Notes: generated from the sequence alone by a model not told the origin. A stretch of 64,000 bases of DNA from Desulfosoma sp. (GCA_037481875.1 JBBFKY010000006.1:151383-215382); one strand, 5' to 3'. Numbered from the stretch's first letter, positions 44,078 to 54,111 are shown. Numbers and translations are program-made.

Positions 44078-44292
44078 TAACTGAGCTTTGGGCATGATGA
44101 CCGCGTTTTGAGCAGTCGACGATGCCCTGTTTCAGCCGATGGCCCGAATCATCGACTCTTCAGTGGCAGAAAAGTGGTCATGACTGGGATCATTGAGCTG
44201 TTTTCGGGCATACCGAGTCCCCGTTCAACGTGAGCATTGAATAGATCCAGGCTCTTGCATCGACTCCCTCTTGCCTCACCCAGGGGAAAAAT

Positions 44293-44356
44293 GAGTCACT
44301 AAGTCATTAAGTCATTGAGTCATTAGGTCATTAAGTCATTGAGTCATTAAGTCATG
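44293..44356. repeat. Eight tandem copies of an octamer
   Basis: Eight consecutive 8-base units of the form (A/G)AGTCATT, with single-base variants (GAGTCACT, AGGTCATT, AAGTCATG at the edges). No gene is present; it sits between the element terminus and the transposase remnant. Confidence 0.9.
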
Positions 44357-44384
44357 AACTTGCAGAGACTTGTTATTGTCTTGC

Positions 44385-45210
44385 CCTGGGCGAAAATTAA
44401 GAAAGACGTTCCGAAATGCTTGAAAGGCGGGACAATGGCGACCAAACGGGAGCTTCAGCCGACGACCGCTTCGGATCACGCGTCCTGCTAGCGAGATCCG
44501 TTTCTGGATCACGGTTTTTATGGGACGCCGCTTGGCCCGATTCGAGCGGGCGAAAAACGGGAAAGGAGCCCGTTTTGCCTCAGAATGCGCAAGATGTTGT
44601 CAGCCAGTCCGCCCAGGGTCAACACCAGAGTATTGGTCGCAAACCTTCCAGAGGGCAATCGCTCCAAGTCTTGATCTCACTGGGAAACTGTTCGCTCAGA
44701 CCCAGCTTTTCATACAACCGAATCCCTTGATCCTCATCGATGGAAAGGGACGTCCACCAACCCTCCAGCGTGATATCGGGCTGGATCAGCCTATGCCCCT
44801 TGGCATCCGAGATGCTCTCGGTGACCCGGATCATCAGGCGAAACCGAGAACTATTCCCTCCATAGTGTCGTGTCACCCATGTGCTGAGGATCGCTACTTT
44901 CTTGCCGGGCCGGGGCTCCGTCACACGGCCCTCCCTGAAGGCCCGATCACGCCAAGAAAGGCGGTCCGCCCCGCGTGGATTCCATTGGATGATGAAGTTC
45001 ACCTTAGGGTGTCGGCGAAGCTCCACAAGCGTTTCCACCTATTGGTAGAGGTCCGTGCACCTGTTGATCCGATGGCCCACAAGAACCAGGGCCGAGTGGC
45101 CGCTGGAGAAGCTCTTCGAAGATTGTTTGATCTCGATGCTTTTTATGAGGGCAGCTGCCGAGTGAAATTGGGACAGGAGACCCTAGAGCGCAAAAGCGAA
45201 TGAAATTCAA
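44385..45210 (-). pseudogene. IS1380-family transposase remnant
   Basis: On the minus strand, broken frames give the DDE-transposase signature segments HPKVNFIIQWNPRG, WVTRHYGGNSSRFRLMIRVTE, then LSIDEDQGIRLYEKLGLSEQF-HSEIKT-like sequence, then LPSGRFATNTLVLTLGGLADN, and finally VIRSGRRLKLPFGRHCPAFQAF. This order matches IS1380-family transposases. At least one frameshift lies near 44620 and the N-terminus is degraded near 45040, so it is inactive. Confidence 0.75.
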
Positions 45211-45309
45211 TATGATACATCCGGAACGATACTTGTATGTATAGACGCAATCTCAAGGATTAAGGCACTACTGCTGTCGAGATACACGTTACGGTAATCG
45301 TCGAGGACT

Positions 45310-45870
45310 ATGTTCATTCGAAAAACCATAGGAAAAGATCCCCGATCAGGGTCCACCTATTTCTATCATGAATTGGTCGAGTCCTACCGGACTTCCAAAG
45401 GATCCAAGCACAGAATCCTCTTTAATTTGGGAAAGCTGGATCTCGACTCCAAAGAGCTTGCGATTTTGGCCCGAAGGATTAAAGAACGGCTCCATGGCCG
45501 ACATTTTCCTTTTAGCCTTTCCGAGGAGATGAGAAGCTGGCATGCCGCTTTGCTTCGCGTGTTCCAAGGAGCCGTTTGGAAACAGTTCGATCTCAAGCTG
45601 AAAAGCAGTAAGGAAAATGGGAAACCGTGGTCCAGAGAAGGCGTTACCCAGGATGTCTTCGGCCGGCGCTCTTTCAAAGTCGCAGCCGTCACGGGTAATC
45701 GGGTTTCACTCATGCCCACTGAGGCCGCTGTGGTGCCGGTTCATCAGTTTGTCGATGAAAGAACTCCGGCAGGCTATCTTCAGCTGTTCACTCCGTCACG
45801 GGAGATCATTTGCGGGTTTCTCAGCATCCCGGCTCACCGTGATGCCCGCAGCAGTTCTTGCGTGTCTTGA
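45310..45870 (+). pseudogene. IS1634-type transposase N-terminal fragment
   Basis: MFIRKTIGKDPRSGSTYFYH, LVESYRTSKGSKHRILFNLG and ELAILARRIKERLHG are typical of IS1634-family transposase N-termini. After about residue 95 the frame loses resemblance and ends at 45870, without a DDE core. A truncated remnant. Confidence 0.6.
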
Positions 45871-47012
45871 ACTTGATAAAGTTATTCCGCAGGAGAAGCC
45901 GAATCTTGGTAGGCCAGGGCATGGGTGCGGACATATTGGTGAAGAACGATTTCAGGCTTGGCATGGATTCCTTCCTTTTAAGACCGGCCTTTTACAAGAT
46001 GTTGTATCTTCGGAACGTAAGAGCGGGCATCGAATATGTGCCGAAACCCGTTTTCGTTTATGGATCTCACCGAAACGAAAACGGGCCTTTCCCCCAGAGG
46101 CGATCGTGCTTCCCGAAGCACCACACGCCACTCGCAAACCCGCTCGGGTCGCGCCCGTCCAGCTCGCACTTGTTGTTCAGGTAAAGCGCCGGGCGAAAAG
46201 CCTTTTCGGGCCTCGCCGTAAGGTATGGTCATAGGAAATTGCTTTTTGACCGTTGTTGTGTAGCAGGCGTACTGAGGTGGGTCAAGCGCAATCGAGTCTC
46301 GATTCTTTGACAGGGTCGAGGCGAATATGCACCAAACATGAAGCAAGTGGTTTACGGGAATCGCTTGTTTGTGCGAAGGGGACGGCAAGGTGTCGGCGCG
46401 GGCCTTCGGATTCGTGGACCCGGCGGAAACGCAGGCAAACTGCTCCTGTAAGGGCTTGCAGGGACTGTCTTCACTGCCGAAGCCTAGTGGCAAACAATGG
46501 CGGGCTCTTCATATTCGGGCCGACCGTCGTCGAAGTGTTCGCTGACAACCGGCCCATGTTCCGGTGTTTTTGGTTTGCTGCCGAATGGGACTGTTTGCGG
46601 TTTGCAGAGCCCGAGACGGCGGAGCATGCGTTCTATGACAGAGGGGGGCATCAATCAGGCTGATGATTTTCATCTTCCCTTAATTCGCCTCCCCTTTTGA
46701 AAAATCCCGAAGATCTTTCGAGAGGTTCAAGGGCGAACGCGTGGCCCTCCAGAGATGTGTACCCTACGCCTAAGGCGGGTAAAACCTCCGGATATTCAGC
46801 TCCCGTTATGTATTGGCAGGCTCGGGGCGACATAAAGCCCTTCTGGAAAGCGGCGAGCTGGGGCACTGAATAGTCGGTGCCGTATTTCTCGATCTTTGTT
46901 GGGCCGGTGGCTTTGGGCGGGGGCCGGGACTCTATGCGTCGTAAACCCAGGTGCCTGAGAATCTTTGTGCCTATTTCCTAGTCTTCTATGATGCTTATGA
47001 AGGAGGAAAGAC
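45871..47012. other. Degenerate stretch without a supported gene
   Basis: About 1.1 kb in which every frame is short or lacks homology and ribosome-binding sites. It lies between an IS1634-type fragment and a VWA pseudogene and is best read as decayed mobile-element or accessory DNA. Confidence 0.5.
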
Positions 47013-47234
47013 ATGAGCGGTACCGCCGGTGCTCATGGAGGGCCGGGTTGGCGCGGTTCCGGCGCGTCTGAACCAGCCGCTTCCTTTCGTCTGGATACCC
47101 TGCGCGCAGAGCTTAAAGGTTTATCGAGCGGGACGACCAGCTTGCGGCAACGAGTGGAAGAAATCAAGGCACCCGACGCGCGGGCCGCCTCTGCGTTGGG
47201 CTCAGACGCATCCCCTTCTGGTCTGTTGAGATGA
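47013..47234 (+). CDS. Small hypothetical protein with a strong ribosome-binding site
   Basis: A 73-residue frame with AAGGAGGAAAGAC before ATG 47013. The first ~25 residues are Gly/Ala-rich, then a helical stretch (FRLDTLRAELKGLSSGTTSL) follows. Not recognised; it converges on the VWA pseudogene two bases away. It may be the 5' end of a truncated gene. Confidence 0.4.
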   Translation: MSGTAGAHGGPGWRGSGASEPAASFRLDTLRAELKGLSSGTTSLRQRVEEIKAPDARAASALGSDASPSGLLR

Positions 47235-47235
47235 C

Positions 47236-48645
47236 CTATATTTCTACTTCGAGCATGACTCCGGCCTCGACCGTCATATCCTCGGCCAATGTCTGCCGCT
47301 TGCTGCCGTGTTCCTTTTCCCACCAGTCCAAACGGTAGCGCCCGGGCGGTAGGGGCAGAGGGGCCCAGGTCTCCTTGGCGATGTACTCCCGATTGTTCTC
47401 TAGATTGACGAAGATGATCCGATAGGGGGGCTTGGCATCCTTCCGGTGCAGAAACCTGACCCCGGAGTTGATGGGAACGGCTGCAAAGCCGTGATCAGGC
47501 ACCACGATCTCTCCCCATACCAAGTCATCATTGCCATGCTCGGAGGGCCTCAACACCAGCCGGCATTTGCCAGGCGGCGCGATCTGGGGGCCGAAAGAGC
47601 TCCATTTTTAGGTGAAGCGCAGAACCTTGTCATCCTCCAAGGCATAGAAGTAAGGCTCCTTGAGCCAATCAGCCGGCTGCAGGTTGATGCCATGATCCAC
47701 CAGCAGATCGTTGAGTTTGCCGCTTTCCACCGTGATCCGGGCCAGGCGCATCGGGGTGGCCTTGTGCTCGTCCTGCCACCACCAAAGATCATAGACTCCG
47801 GCCGGAGCTACCTGGGGTTCCAGGCTCTCTGCTACCGAATACACTTTGTCCTTTGCGTCGGGTTCGGTCAGATACCAGAGCTTGGAAGGCTTGACCTCCT
47901 TGGGAGCGATGATTCTGATGCCGGTGTCGATGGCCGCCTCGACGGTTTTGCCACTCTCCACCCGCACCACCTCGGTAAGCAGCACCGGTTTGTGCTTGTG
48001 CTCGCTTTGCAACCATATGATCTGGTACTCGCCGGCTTTCCCCTTCAGCTGGTCGAGGTTGCCCTGGGCTACCTCCTGGCCTGATTCCGCTTCCACCAGG
48101 CTCCAGGAACGGGGCAACCTGGCCCAGGAGGCCAGGTTCAATTTGACGGTGCCAGGCCCAGCGATCTTGACGATCTTTGACTTGGCCTGGACCGAGGGAG
48201 CTTCCGCGGCCTCGAGAGCCGGAGGCAGGGGCTTCTGTTCCACCACCGAGACCTTGATCTTGCCTAGGGCCTCCCTGAGCTGGGCAAGGCTATCAGCCTG
48301 AAAATACTGGCCGCCTCCGGCGGTGGCGATGCACTTGAGTTAGGAAGCCTCGGTCTGGTTCACGTCAAACCCCACCACGTGGATGACCAGCCTCAGGCCC
48401 CTGGCCCGTAGGTCAGCGGCCACTTGGCAGGGGTCGCCGCCGCAAGTTTCCAGGCCGTCGCTCACAAGGACCACAGTGGTATCGTTTTCGTTTTTGGCCA
48501 GCAACTCCCCGGCCTGAGTCAGGGCGTCAACGATGGGGGTCTTGCCCTTGGCGCAAAGGTTCTGCACGGTCTGGTCCATGATGGTCCTGTCCGCGCCGAA
48601 TTTGCCGATTAATTCTATGTCCTGGCAGTCACCCTTTTTAAGGTT
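47236..48645 (-). pseudogene. Von Willebrand factor A domain protein, N-truncated with two in-frame TAA
   Basis: One minus-strand frame runs from about 48645 to the TAG at 47236, broken only by TAA at 48340-48342 and 47608-47610. It starts within a VWA domain (KKGDCQDIELIGKFG, KTPIVDALTQAGELL, VVLVSDGLETCGGDP, RLVIHVVGFDVN), then a serially repeated beta-rich part with YQIIWLQSEHKHKPVLLTEVV, YDLWWWQDEHKATPM and YRLDWWEKEHGSKRQTLAEDM. The MIDAS N-terminus is missing, replaced by IS1380-type sequence. A normal protein would be secreted or periplasmic; this is inactive. Confidence 0.8.
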
Positions 48646-49040
48646 ACCCGAAAGCCCCTGCTGGTGCGAACCGACTCGGCTCACGATGCTCTGGAAACGC
48701 TTCTGAAGCTTCGCCGACACCCTAAGGTGAACTGCATCATCCAATGGAATCCACGCGGGGCGGACCACCTTTCTTGGCGTGATCGGGCCTTCAGGGACGG
48801 CCGTGTGACGCAGGCCCGGCCCGGCAAGAAAGTGGCGATCTTAAGCACCTAGGTGACACGACACTATGGAGGGAAAAGTTCTCGGCTGTGGCTGGTGATC
48901 CGGGGCACCGAGAGCATCTCGGATGCCAAGTGACATAGGCTGATCCAGCCCGATAGCACGCTGGAGGGTTGACGGACGCCTCTTTCCATCGATGAGGATC
49001 AAGCTGCAACCCAAATTGGGAAACTGGCCGAAAAGGAGAA
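48646..49040 (+). pseudogene. IS1380-family transposase fragment in the VWA gene
   Basis: VRTDSAHDALETLLKLRRHP, KVNCIIQWNPRGADHLSWRD, then TAG, then VTRHYGGKSSRLWLVIRGTE with further TGA stops. It is close to the remnant at 44385-45210 (shared KVN-IIQWNPRGAD and RPGKKVAILST) but on the opposite strand. It marks the break of the VWA gene. Confidence 0.7.
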
Positions 49041-49072
49041 ACAGGTGAAGATGAGATCTGGTTAGCGCCCAA

Positions 49073-49126
49073 GTCTAGCCATGGCCCCGCGAAGTGGGGG
49101 ACGCCAGCTCCAACATGGTGTTAGAC
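49073..49126 (-). repeat. attC-like site after the RDD gene
   Basis: On the minus strand GTCTAAC (holding the TAA stop of the RDD gene) through GCTAGAC, 54 bases, with inner CATG arms and unpaired bases. Integron attC sites have such paired R boxes (RYYYAAC/GTTRRRY) and often contain the cassette's stop codon. One of seven box bases mismatches. Confidence 0.45.
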
Positions 49127-49765
49127 ATTTTCAATACTTCCAAGCACCCAGAGGACAGTGAAGGCAATGATGAGTACGATTGTTGCAAGAGCCCTACCTA
49201 CCCCTATTTTTTCATGCATTACAACGAACCCACCTTCCTTGTCCCAAGAAGTGACACCATTACGTTTAAGCCGTCTATGCGCGATGATGAGCGTGATCAA
49301 GACGGCAATGGGGAAACCCGTTCCCAAGCCGCGCCACCAGACTTTAATGCTACGGGACAACGCTTCTGAGTATGAGATAGGCAAGCCGTCCGCCCGTGTC
49401 AGCCGGACCTTCAACAGCCATTTTCCGGGGGTAGTCCCAAAGGTTGTTATCAAGGCCGATTCCACAAATGTCCAAATAAAGAGCAATGTTAATCCAATTA
49501 GATATTCACTCCTCTTTGCCAGGTAAGCTTGCGGCGCAAATATGCCAATAACATAGCCACCGACAAGAGAAAACAGGTCTAAGTCGAGCATCCGCGCCCA
49601 ATACCGTACCCAAGGGCGAATTTGTGGTACTACCTTTTTAGACGGTGTTATTGACGCAGGCGTAACGGAACTGAAGGCCGCGGATGCATGCTGCAGTGGG
49701 GCACCGCATGAGCCACAAAACCTTGCGCCATTCGGTACGGGCGAGCCACACTGAGTGCAGTACAT
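49121..49765 (-). CDS. RDD-family membrane protein with N-terminal zinc ribbon
   Basis: A 214-residue protein. An N-terminal zinc ribbon (MYCTQCGSPVPNGARFCGSC) is followed by an RDD domain: RYWARMLDLDLFSLVGGYVI, then TTFGTTPGKWLLKVRL and further hydrophobic segments, about four in all. RDD proteins are small inner-membrane proteins, some linked to ion transport. GGGGAG precedes ATG 49765. Flanking attC-like boxes 16 bases before the start and across the stop suggest it is a mobile cassette. Confidence 0.82.
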   Translation of the reverse strand: MYCTQCGSPVPNGARFCGSCGAPLQHASAAFSSVTPASITPSKKVVPQIRPWVRYWARMLDLDLFSLVGGYVIGIFAPQAYLAKRSEYLIGLTLLFIWTFVESALITTFGTTPGKWLLKVRLTRADGLPISYSEALSRSIKVWWRGLGTGFPIAVLITLIIAHRRLKRNGVTSWDKEGGFVVMHEKIGVGRALATIVLIIAFTVLWVLGSIENV

Positions 49766-49781
49766 TCTTTCTCCCCAAAAT

Positions 49782-49850
49782 GTCTGACGTCAAAGTTTAG
49801 GGGCGCTGCGCGACTTTATCGCTAGCTTTTTTAGGAATGCATCGTTAGAC
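49782..49850 (-). repeat. attC-like site between two minus-strand genes
   Basis: Plus-strand GTCTGAC (49782-49788) and GTTAGAC (49844-49850) are inverted with one mismatch across 69 bases. On the minus strand the site follows the M-C-P-D-G-S-F protein gene and precedes the RDD gene, as an attC site should. Confidence 0.45.
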
Positions 49851-49892
49851 AATGCGCCGCGACGACCAACGCCGTCGCGCCGCCCCTGACCT

Positions 49893-50222
49893 TTATTGAC
49901 CAACGAACTTTCCGTTCGGTGTCATGACGCAACGTGAGCCTGCGACAAAGGAACCGTCAGGACACATGGTCATTCCGCGGCCCCCGGGTAGGAAAGTTCC
50001 ATCAGGGGCCATTTGAGGCCCCTGCCGTGTTTGAGGAACGAACCGTCCATTCGGCGCCATCTGGCAACGCTCTCCACCGCCGATGAAACTACCGTCGGGA
50101 CACATCACGCATGGCCCTCGCGACACAAAACTTCCGTCTGGGCACATAACCTGTGCCGACGCTGCCGATGCAGCGAACATAGTTATGATTGTCAATGAAA
50201 ACGCCAATCTTTTTAATTTCAT
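49893..50222 (-). CDS. Exported repeat protein with M-x-P-D-G-x-F motifs
   Basis: A 109-residue protein with a clear signal peptide (KRLAFSLTIITMFAASAASAQ). The mature part is a run of six short repeats: MCPDGSFV, MCPDGSFI, MAPNGRFV, MAPDGTFL, MCPDGSFV and MTPNGKFV, with cysteines in some repeats and between (GPCV, ERCQ, SRCV). It is secreted or periplasmic. Function unknown; the motif spacing suggests a repeated beta-hairpin or a metal-binding array. A cassette-like position (box 20 bases before the start). Confidence 0.75.
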   Translation of the reverse strand: MKLKRLAFSLTIITMFAASAASAQVMCPDGSFVSRGPCVMCPDGSFIGGGERCQMAPNGRFVPQTRQGPQMAPDGTFLPGGRGMTMCPDGSFVAGSRCVMTPNGKFVGQ

Positions 50223-50241
50223 GCTCGCTTCCCGTGGAATA

Positions 50242-50923
50242 TGTCTAAAAATGTTTAAGCGGATCCTTAATTACACTGCCAACATGACTCGTACTACTCA
50301 TTTCTAATAAGCGCCCGGAACGTAGCGCAAAAAGCGGAGAAACTCATGGCATGGTCTCAGGTTCCGGGCAAACACTGGGTTTATTTTTGTGTCTTAATAC
50401 GCATGGGCATAACAACCTCTTTAGACAAGCGAGTCAACCAAGCTACGGACTCCCGCTGACCGGAGGCTTAGAATGTGAGTGTAGGTCAGGTTTGTCTTGA
50501 CTTCGCAATGGACTGGCTGTTTCTAACGGAAGCAAATGTCGCAGCCGCCTTCGAGCCGACGACCAGCGAAAAGGTGTCGAAAAGTGCGGCATGTGACCCG
50601 ATTGCCCAGTCAAATTCTTGTGCCAGTCTTACGAACCCCCCTCTGAACGAGTGATTCCTCTAGTGATGTCGTCCATATTCATCCCTCCTGCTATTCTTCC
50701 AGAGGTTCTCCTGCGGATAAACCCGCGCCACCTACTGACGTTTGGTGCGTTCGGGTTTCGGCGGTCCAGTGCGTTAGGCATCTGAATCCGAACCTAGCCG
50801 TCGGCTGGATCGCGCTTGTAAAGCGCCTTAACACGCTTGAGGTGCTTCTGCAAAGGAGCCTTAAGGAAGGTCGACAGCATTTTGATAAGGTCCTTCAGAC
50901 CCTTGCCATCTCGAACGATCACA
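50242..50923. repeat. Diverged repeat copy A with a hairpin
   Basis: About 0.65 kb similar to 51927-52560: shared CCAACATGACTCGT, a hairpin at 50313-50369 (GCCCGGAAC...GTTCCGGGC), TTTGGTGCGTTCGGGTTTCG and TCTCGAACGATCAC. On the minus strand it seems to hold a decayed reading frame related to that of copy B (VRIQMPNALDRRNPNA). It ends 20 bases before the exported repeat protein gene. Confidence 0.7.
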
Positions 50924-51492
50924 TCATAGTTTGAGAAGCAGGCCACCGATGATGGTCACCATAAGTCCGACTATAAGCTCGACAAGGTTCTTTCTCCACC
51001 AAGGTAGCTCAGCACTTGACGAAGAATGGGTAACATTGCTCGACCAGTAAGTGAAAACGGAATAGAGGCCACAATCAGTGTGGTGTTCTGGTGACACAGC
51101 GGCCCACACCGCCAATCCTTTCCAGGTGCATGCTCTTTGGAGAGTTGAGTGTGTGCTACACTAGCGTGAACCTCATCACTGTAAGACGCAAGGAAGCTGC
51201 CAAAGTACCCGAATCGGTCAAAGGCCACCTCGGGGCAGAAGTTAATAAACCGGTGCGAATCGTCCCCTGGCCCAGAGACCGATGTCGCATACTCATCCGT
51301 TCTCGGCCATAGATCGCTTGCGTGCAGATATGCAAAAAGATCTCGCGTCCTCGTGGAGTTCAATCTTCGTACTCCCCGCCTCCCCAAGCAGAGAAACGCT
51401 CTGGTAATATCGGGGACAAGACTCAACTGTGACAAACGGGCAACGACCAGAGATGTCCTTGTTTTTGCCAGCCTGGATGTACCAAAGTACAC
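50924..51492 (-). pseudogene. Possible frameshifted membrane-anchored protein gene
   Basis: Minus-strand frame from ATG 51492 reads plausible protein (LNSTRTRDLFAYLHASDLWP, INFCPEVAFDRFGYFGSFLA) to about 51100; a different frame then continues to the TGA at 50924-50926 with a C-terminal membrane helix PWWRKNLVELIVGLMVTIIG. A single frameshift near 51100 would join them. Not recognised; the assignment is weak. Confidence 0.35.
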
Positions 51493-51589
51493 CAGGAATT
51501 ATCGTCACACATGCACCTTTTACTCATCCGCTTTGGCCGTGCAAACCAGACAGCCGCTGGAGTGAACAGCAAGTTGTGAGTGAGAAGGT

Positions 51590-51910
51590 TCAATGACATT
51601 TCTCAAAAAAGCGCTCAATGACATGGTCTTTTGACATCCAAAAACTATCGACCCAGACTTTTGTTTCAGAATCCTGAGTAATGTTGTAAATATCCTTCAT
51701 GCCATAGGATTCATAGTCGCCAACGAGAACATCCCCCCGTGATGGAATACTACCGCCGAACCACTGAAGCAGGGTGTACCCCAAAGGTGTTTCAACAATG
51801 TAGTAGCTGCAACCGCTCTTGACATAGACCACCACACCCTTTACGGCCAGCGCAATTGACGGAAGACATAGAAACGCCGAAATCATGATGATCACAATGA
51901 GCCATTTCAA
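51590..51910 (-). CDS. Small exported protein, unknown family
   Basis: A 106-residue protein with a signal peptide (KWLIVIIMISAFLCLPSIALA) and a short mature domain with cysteines at SGCSYY and the C-terminal EKCH. TTG start at 51910 with GAGGG upstream. An R-like box (GCCTAAT, 51927) lies 16 bases upstream, the same spacing as for the RDD gene, so it may be a cassette. Confidence 0.65.
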   Translation of the reverse strand: MKWLIVIIMISAFLCLPSIALAVKGVVVYVKSGCSYYIVETPLGYTLLQWFGGSIPSRGDVLVGDYESYGMKDIYNITQDSETKVWVDSFWMSKDHVIERFFEKCH

Positions 51911-51926
51911 TGTTATCCCTCTTCTC

Positions 51927-52560
51927 GCCTAATGTTGTTTAAACCGAGCCGTATAAAACCCCCAACATGACTCGTGGTGTCCGCTCAATACGCGCCCGAA
52001 ACATAGCGCAAAAAGCCAAAAACTCTGGGCATGGTCGCAGGTTTCGGGCAAGAACTGAATTGAACTCGGTGTCTAGTACGGATCGGCATAAGAAGCTCCC
52101 TCGACAAGCGTGTCAACCGGGCTGCAGCCCCCCGCCGGCCCGAGGTTCAGAACTTGAGTGTGGGTCACGGTCGTCTTCACATGGTTACGGCCTGGCGGTT
52201 CCCGTATGGAGCGAATGTCGTAGCCGCCTTCGAGCGGACGGCCGGTTCCTGTAGATAAACCCGCGCCCCCTCCTCTCCTTTGGTGCGTTCGGGTTTCGGC
52301 GGTCCAGTGCGTTAGGCATCGGAATCCGAACCCAGCCGTCGGCGGGATCGCGCTCGTAAATCGCCTTGACACGCTTGGTGCGCTTCTGCAGGGGGCTTTG
52401 AGGGAGTTCGGCGGCATGCTGATAGGATCCTTCACACCCTTGTCGTCTCGAACGATCACCTCGGTCCGGGCAAAGATGCCATGGGGTCTTATCCTCGGTC
52501 CAGGCCGGCTTCCCCGATTTCAACCGTTTATCGATTTCCCTCACATCGAACCGCCGCTAC
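51927..52560. repeat. Diverged repeat copy B with a compensated hairpin
   Basis: The partner of copy A. The hairpin at 51994-52049 is GCCCGAAAC...GTTTCGGGC: relative to copy A both arms changed together, keeping pairing. The minus strand holds a broken frame with RTKRVKAIYERDPADGWVRI and PMPNALDRRNPNAPK, not recognised. The stretch 52561-53398 beyond it has no supported gene. Confidence 0.7.
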
Positions 52561-53398
52561 CGTCCGACCTTGTGGGTGGGTAGCTACCCTTCCTGAGCCG
52601 CCTTCTAAGGCGATCAATCTACCCCTCCTCAGGTACCACGCCGCTTCGATGACTGTCAGTCACTTGGTTTCAGAAATCTCTTTCCGAAAGGTCCGTTCGT
52701 CTATCGAGTAACGTATTTTGAGTTCGAGTAATTTTCTTCACACAAGATGATTTTGTCAAATCTGATATTAGTTTCGTCCACCCCTCTTCGAAATGGCTCC
52801 CCTTCGACACTTTTTGAGGGTCTCCGGTCGTTATTCCAACCAAAGGGTTATCCGCCTGAGTTCGAGGTTCGCGCCCGAATACCGGCCGTCTGTTTTCCCG
52901 GCATCAACCGGAGTTGTCGCGACATGACGGGAGAACCGAATGGAGCTTTTTGCAACCGACCGTTACAGACTGGCGTTCCTTCTGGAGCCGGACGCCGCCC
53001 TGGAACTGGATTTCGGGGCACTCCATGCTGAGGCCGAGGCGGCCGCCGCAGAAGCCTTCGCCGGAAAAGCGGCCCAAGTCCATAACTAACTTCCTCAGCT
53101 CGAAGCGGAAGTTGGCGGATTGGACATGGAGGCACACCACGGACGGCACCGTTCCCAGTGCCCATTGCCTCTTCCGCCGCGTCCCCGTTTCGGCGGGGTC
53201 CGAAGGAACCCAGCTTCCCATCTCGGCTTTGTGTTGTTGAAGTGAAAAGTAATCGCAGATTCCAACGGCTTCAGTCCGGCAGGTGGCGCTCCTGAAACCA
53301 GTCTCTGTCAACCCGTGGATTTCGCTTGCTTTTCATCTGAGATATTCTAATATTCGAGCAAAAACCGCTGTCTGCCGTCCAAACAAGAGGTGCAGCGA

Positions 53399-53498
53399 AT
53401 GGACACAGAAGGTCGAAGCCTTTCAACGTTTTTATGAGAGACGACGTCGGTTTTCCTTGAGCCAGGAAGAGCTGGCCCGGCGACTTGCCGTGAGCTAA
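53399..53498 (+). pseudogene. HTH regulator remnant, copy 2
   Basis: ATG GACACAGAAGGTCGAAG corresponds to the start of the HTH pseudogene at 32449; about 90 bases upstream are also related. A two-base loss shifts the frame near 53432, after which ERRRRFSLSQEELARRLAVS ends in TAA (53496-53498), the same codon as in copy 1. No homology follows the stop. It lies 150 bases before brxA. Confidence 0.6.
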
Positions 53499-53647
53499 GC
53501 CGCTGCGGGAGCCAGAAGGATCGGCGCCGACAAGGACATGATGACAGCAGCGGGGATCAGGAAAACCGCCGCTGTCTACCATACGGCGTTTGCGAGGCAT
53601 AAGCCCGGCTTCCCCTATTTCATGGCCGAGACGTAGGGAGGCCGTGA

Positions 53648-54111
53648 ATGACCATGACCAGGGATGAAGAAGTGCAACGGAAAGACTCGACCGCGATCAG
53701 CAAAGGTGCCGGAATGATTGAAGAGACTCGGCGTCTCTTCGAACACTGGCGTCCCGGTGAACCGCTCGATGACTTCACGCGCAGGCTTCAGACCGAAGGA
53801 CTGCTTGCCAACTCCACCGCCTACAGAACACGCGACGTCGTAAGGAGAGTTTTCGCACCGCGTTTCCCACAACCCAGCGACAAACCGGCGCGGATTCTTC
53901 AAAATGTGCTTGGTCAGGACTGCCGGGGCGTGTTTTCACGGAACTGCTTTTCCTGTTTACGGCGCGTCGGGATCCCCTGGTCTACGACTTTACGATACGT
54001 GAATACTGGCCGCCCGTCCGCAGGGGAAGAACCGTAATGGGCACGGAGCTGATGCTCTCTTTTCTGTCGGAACCACATTCTGACGGCCGTTTAACTGAGG
54101 TGCATCATTGA
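53648..54111 (+). pseudogene. brxA: BREX protein BrxA (DUF1819), frameshifted
   Basis: GAGMIEETRRLFEHWRPGEP, LDDFTRRLQTEGLLANSTAY and RDVVRRVFAPRF match BrxA, a small DNA-binding protein of BREX phage-defence systems. Near 53925 the frame shifts; the second frame continues VFTELLFLFTARRDPLVYDF, TIREYWPPVRRGRTVMGTEL and LSFLSE to the TGA at 54109. The normal protein is ~190-200 residues. No brxB, brxC or pglX follows, so only this remnant of a BREX locus remains here. Confidence 0.75.

Noticed and set aside
44293..44356. CRISPR or origin iterons
   Set aside because: Units are only 8 bases with no spacers; no replication initiator gene is present.
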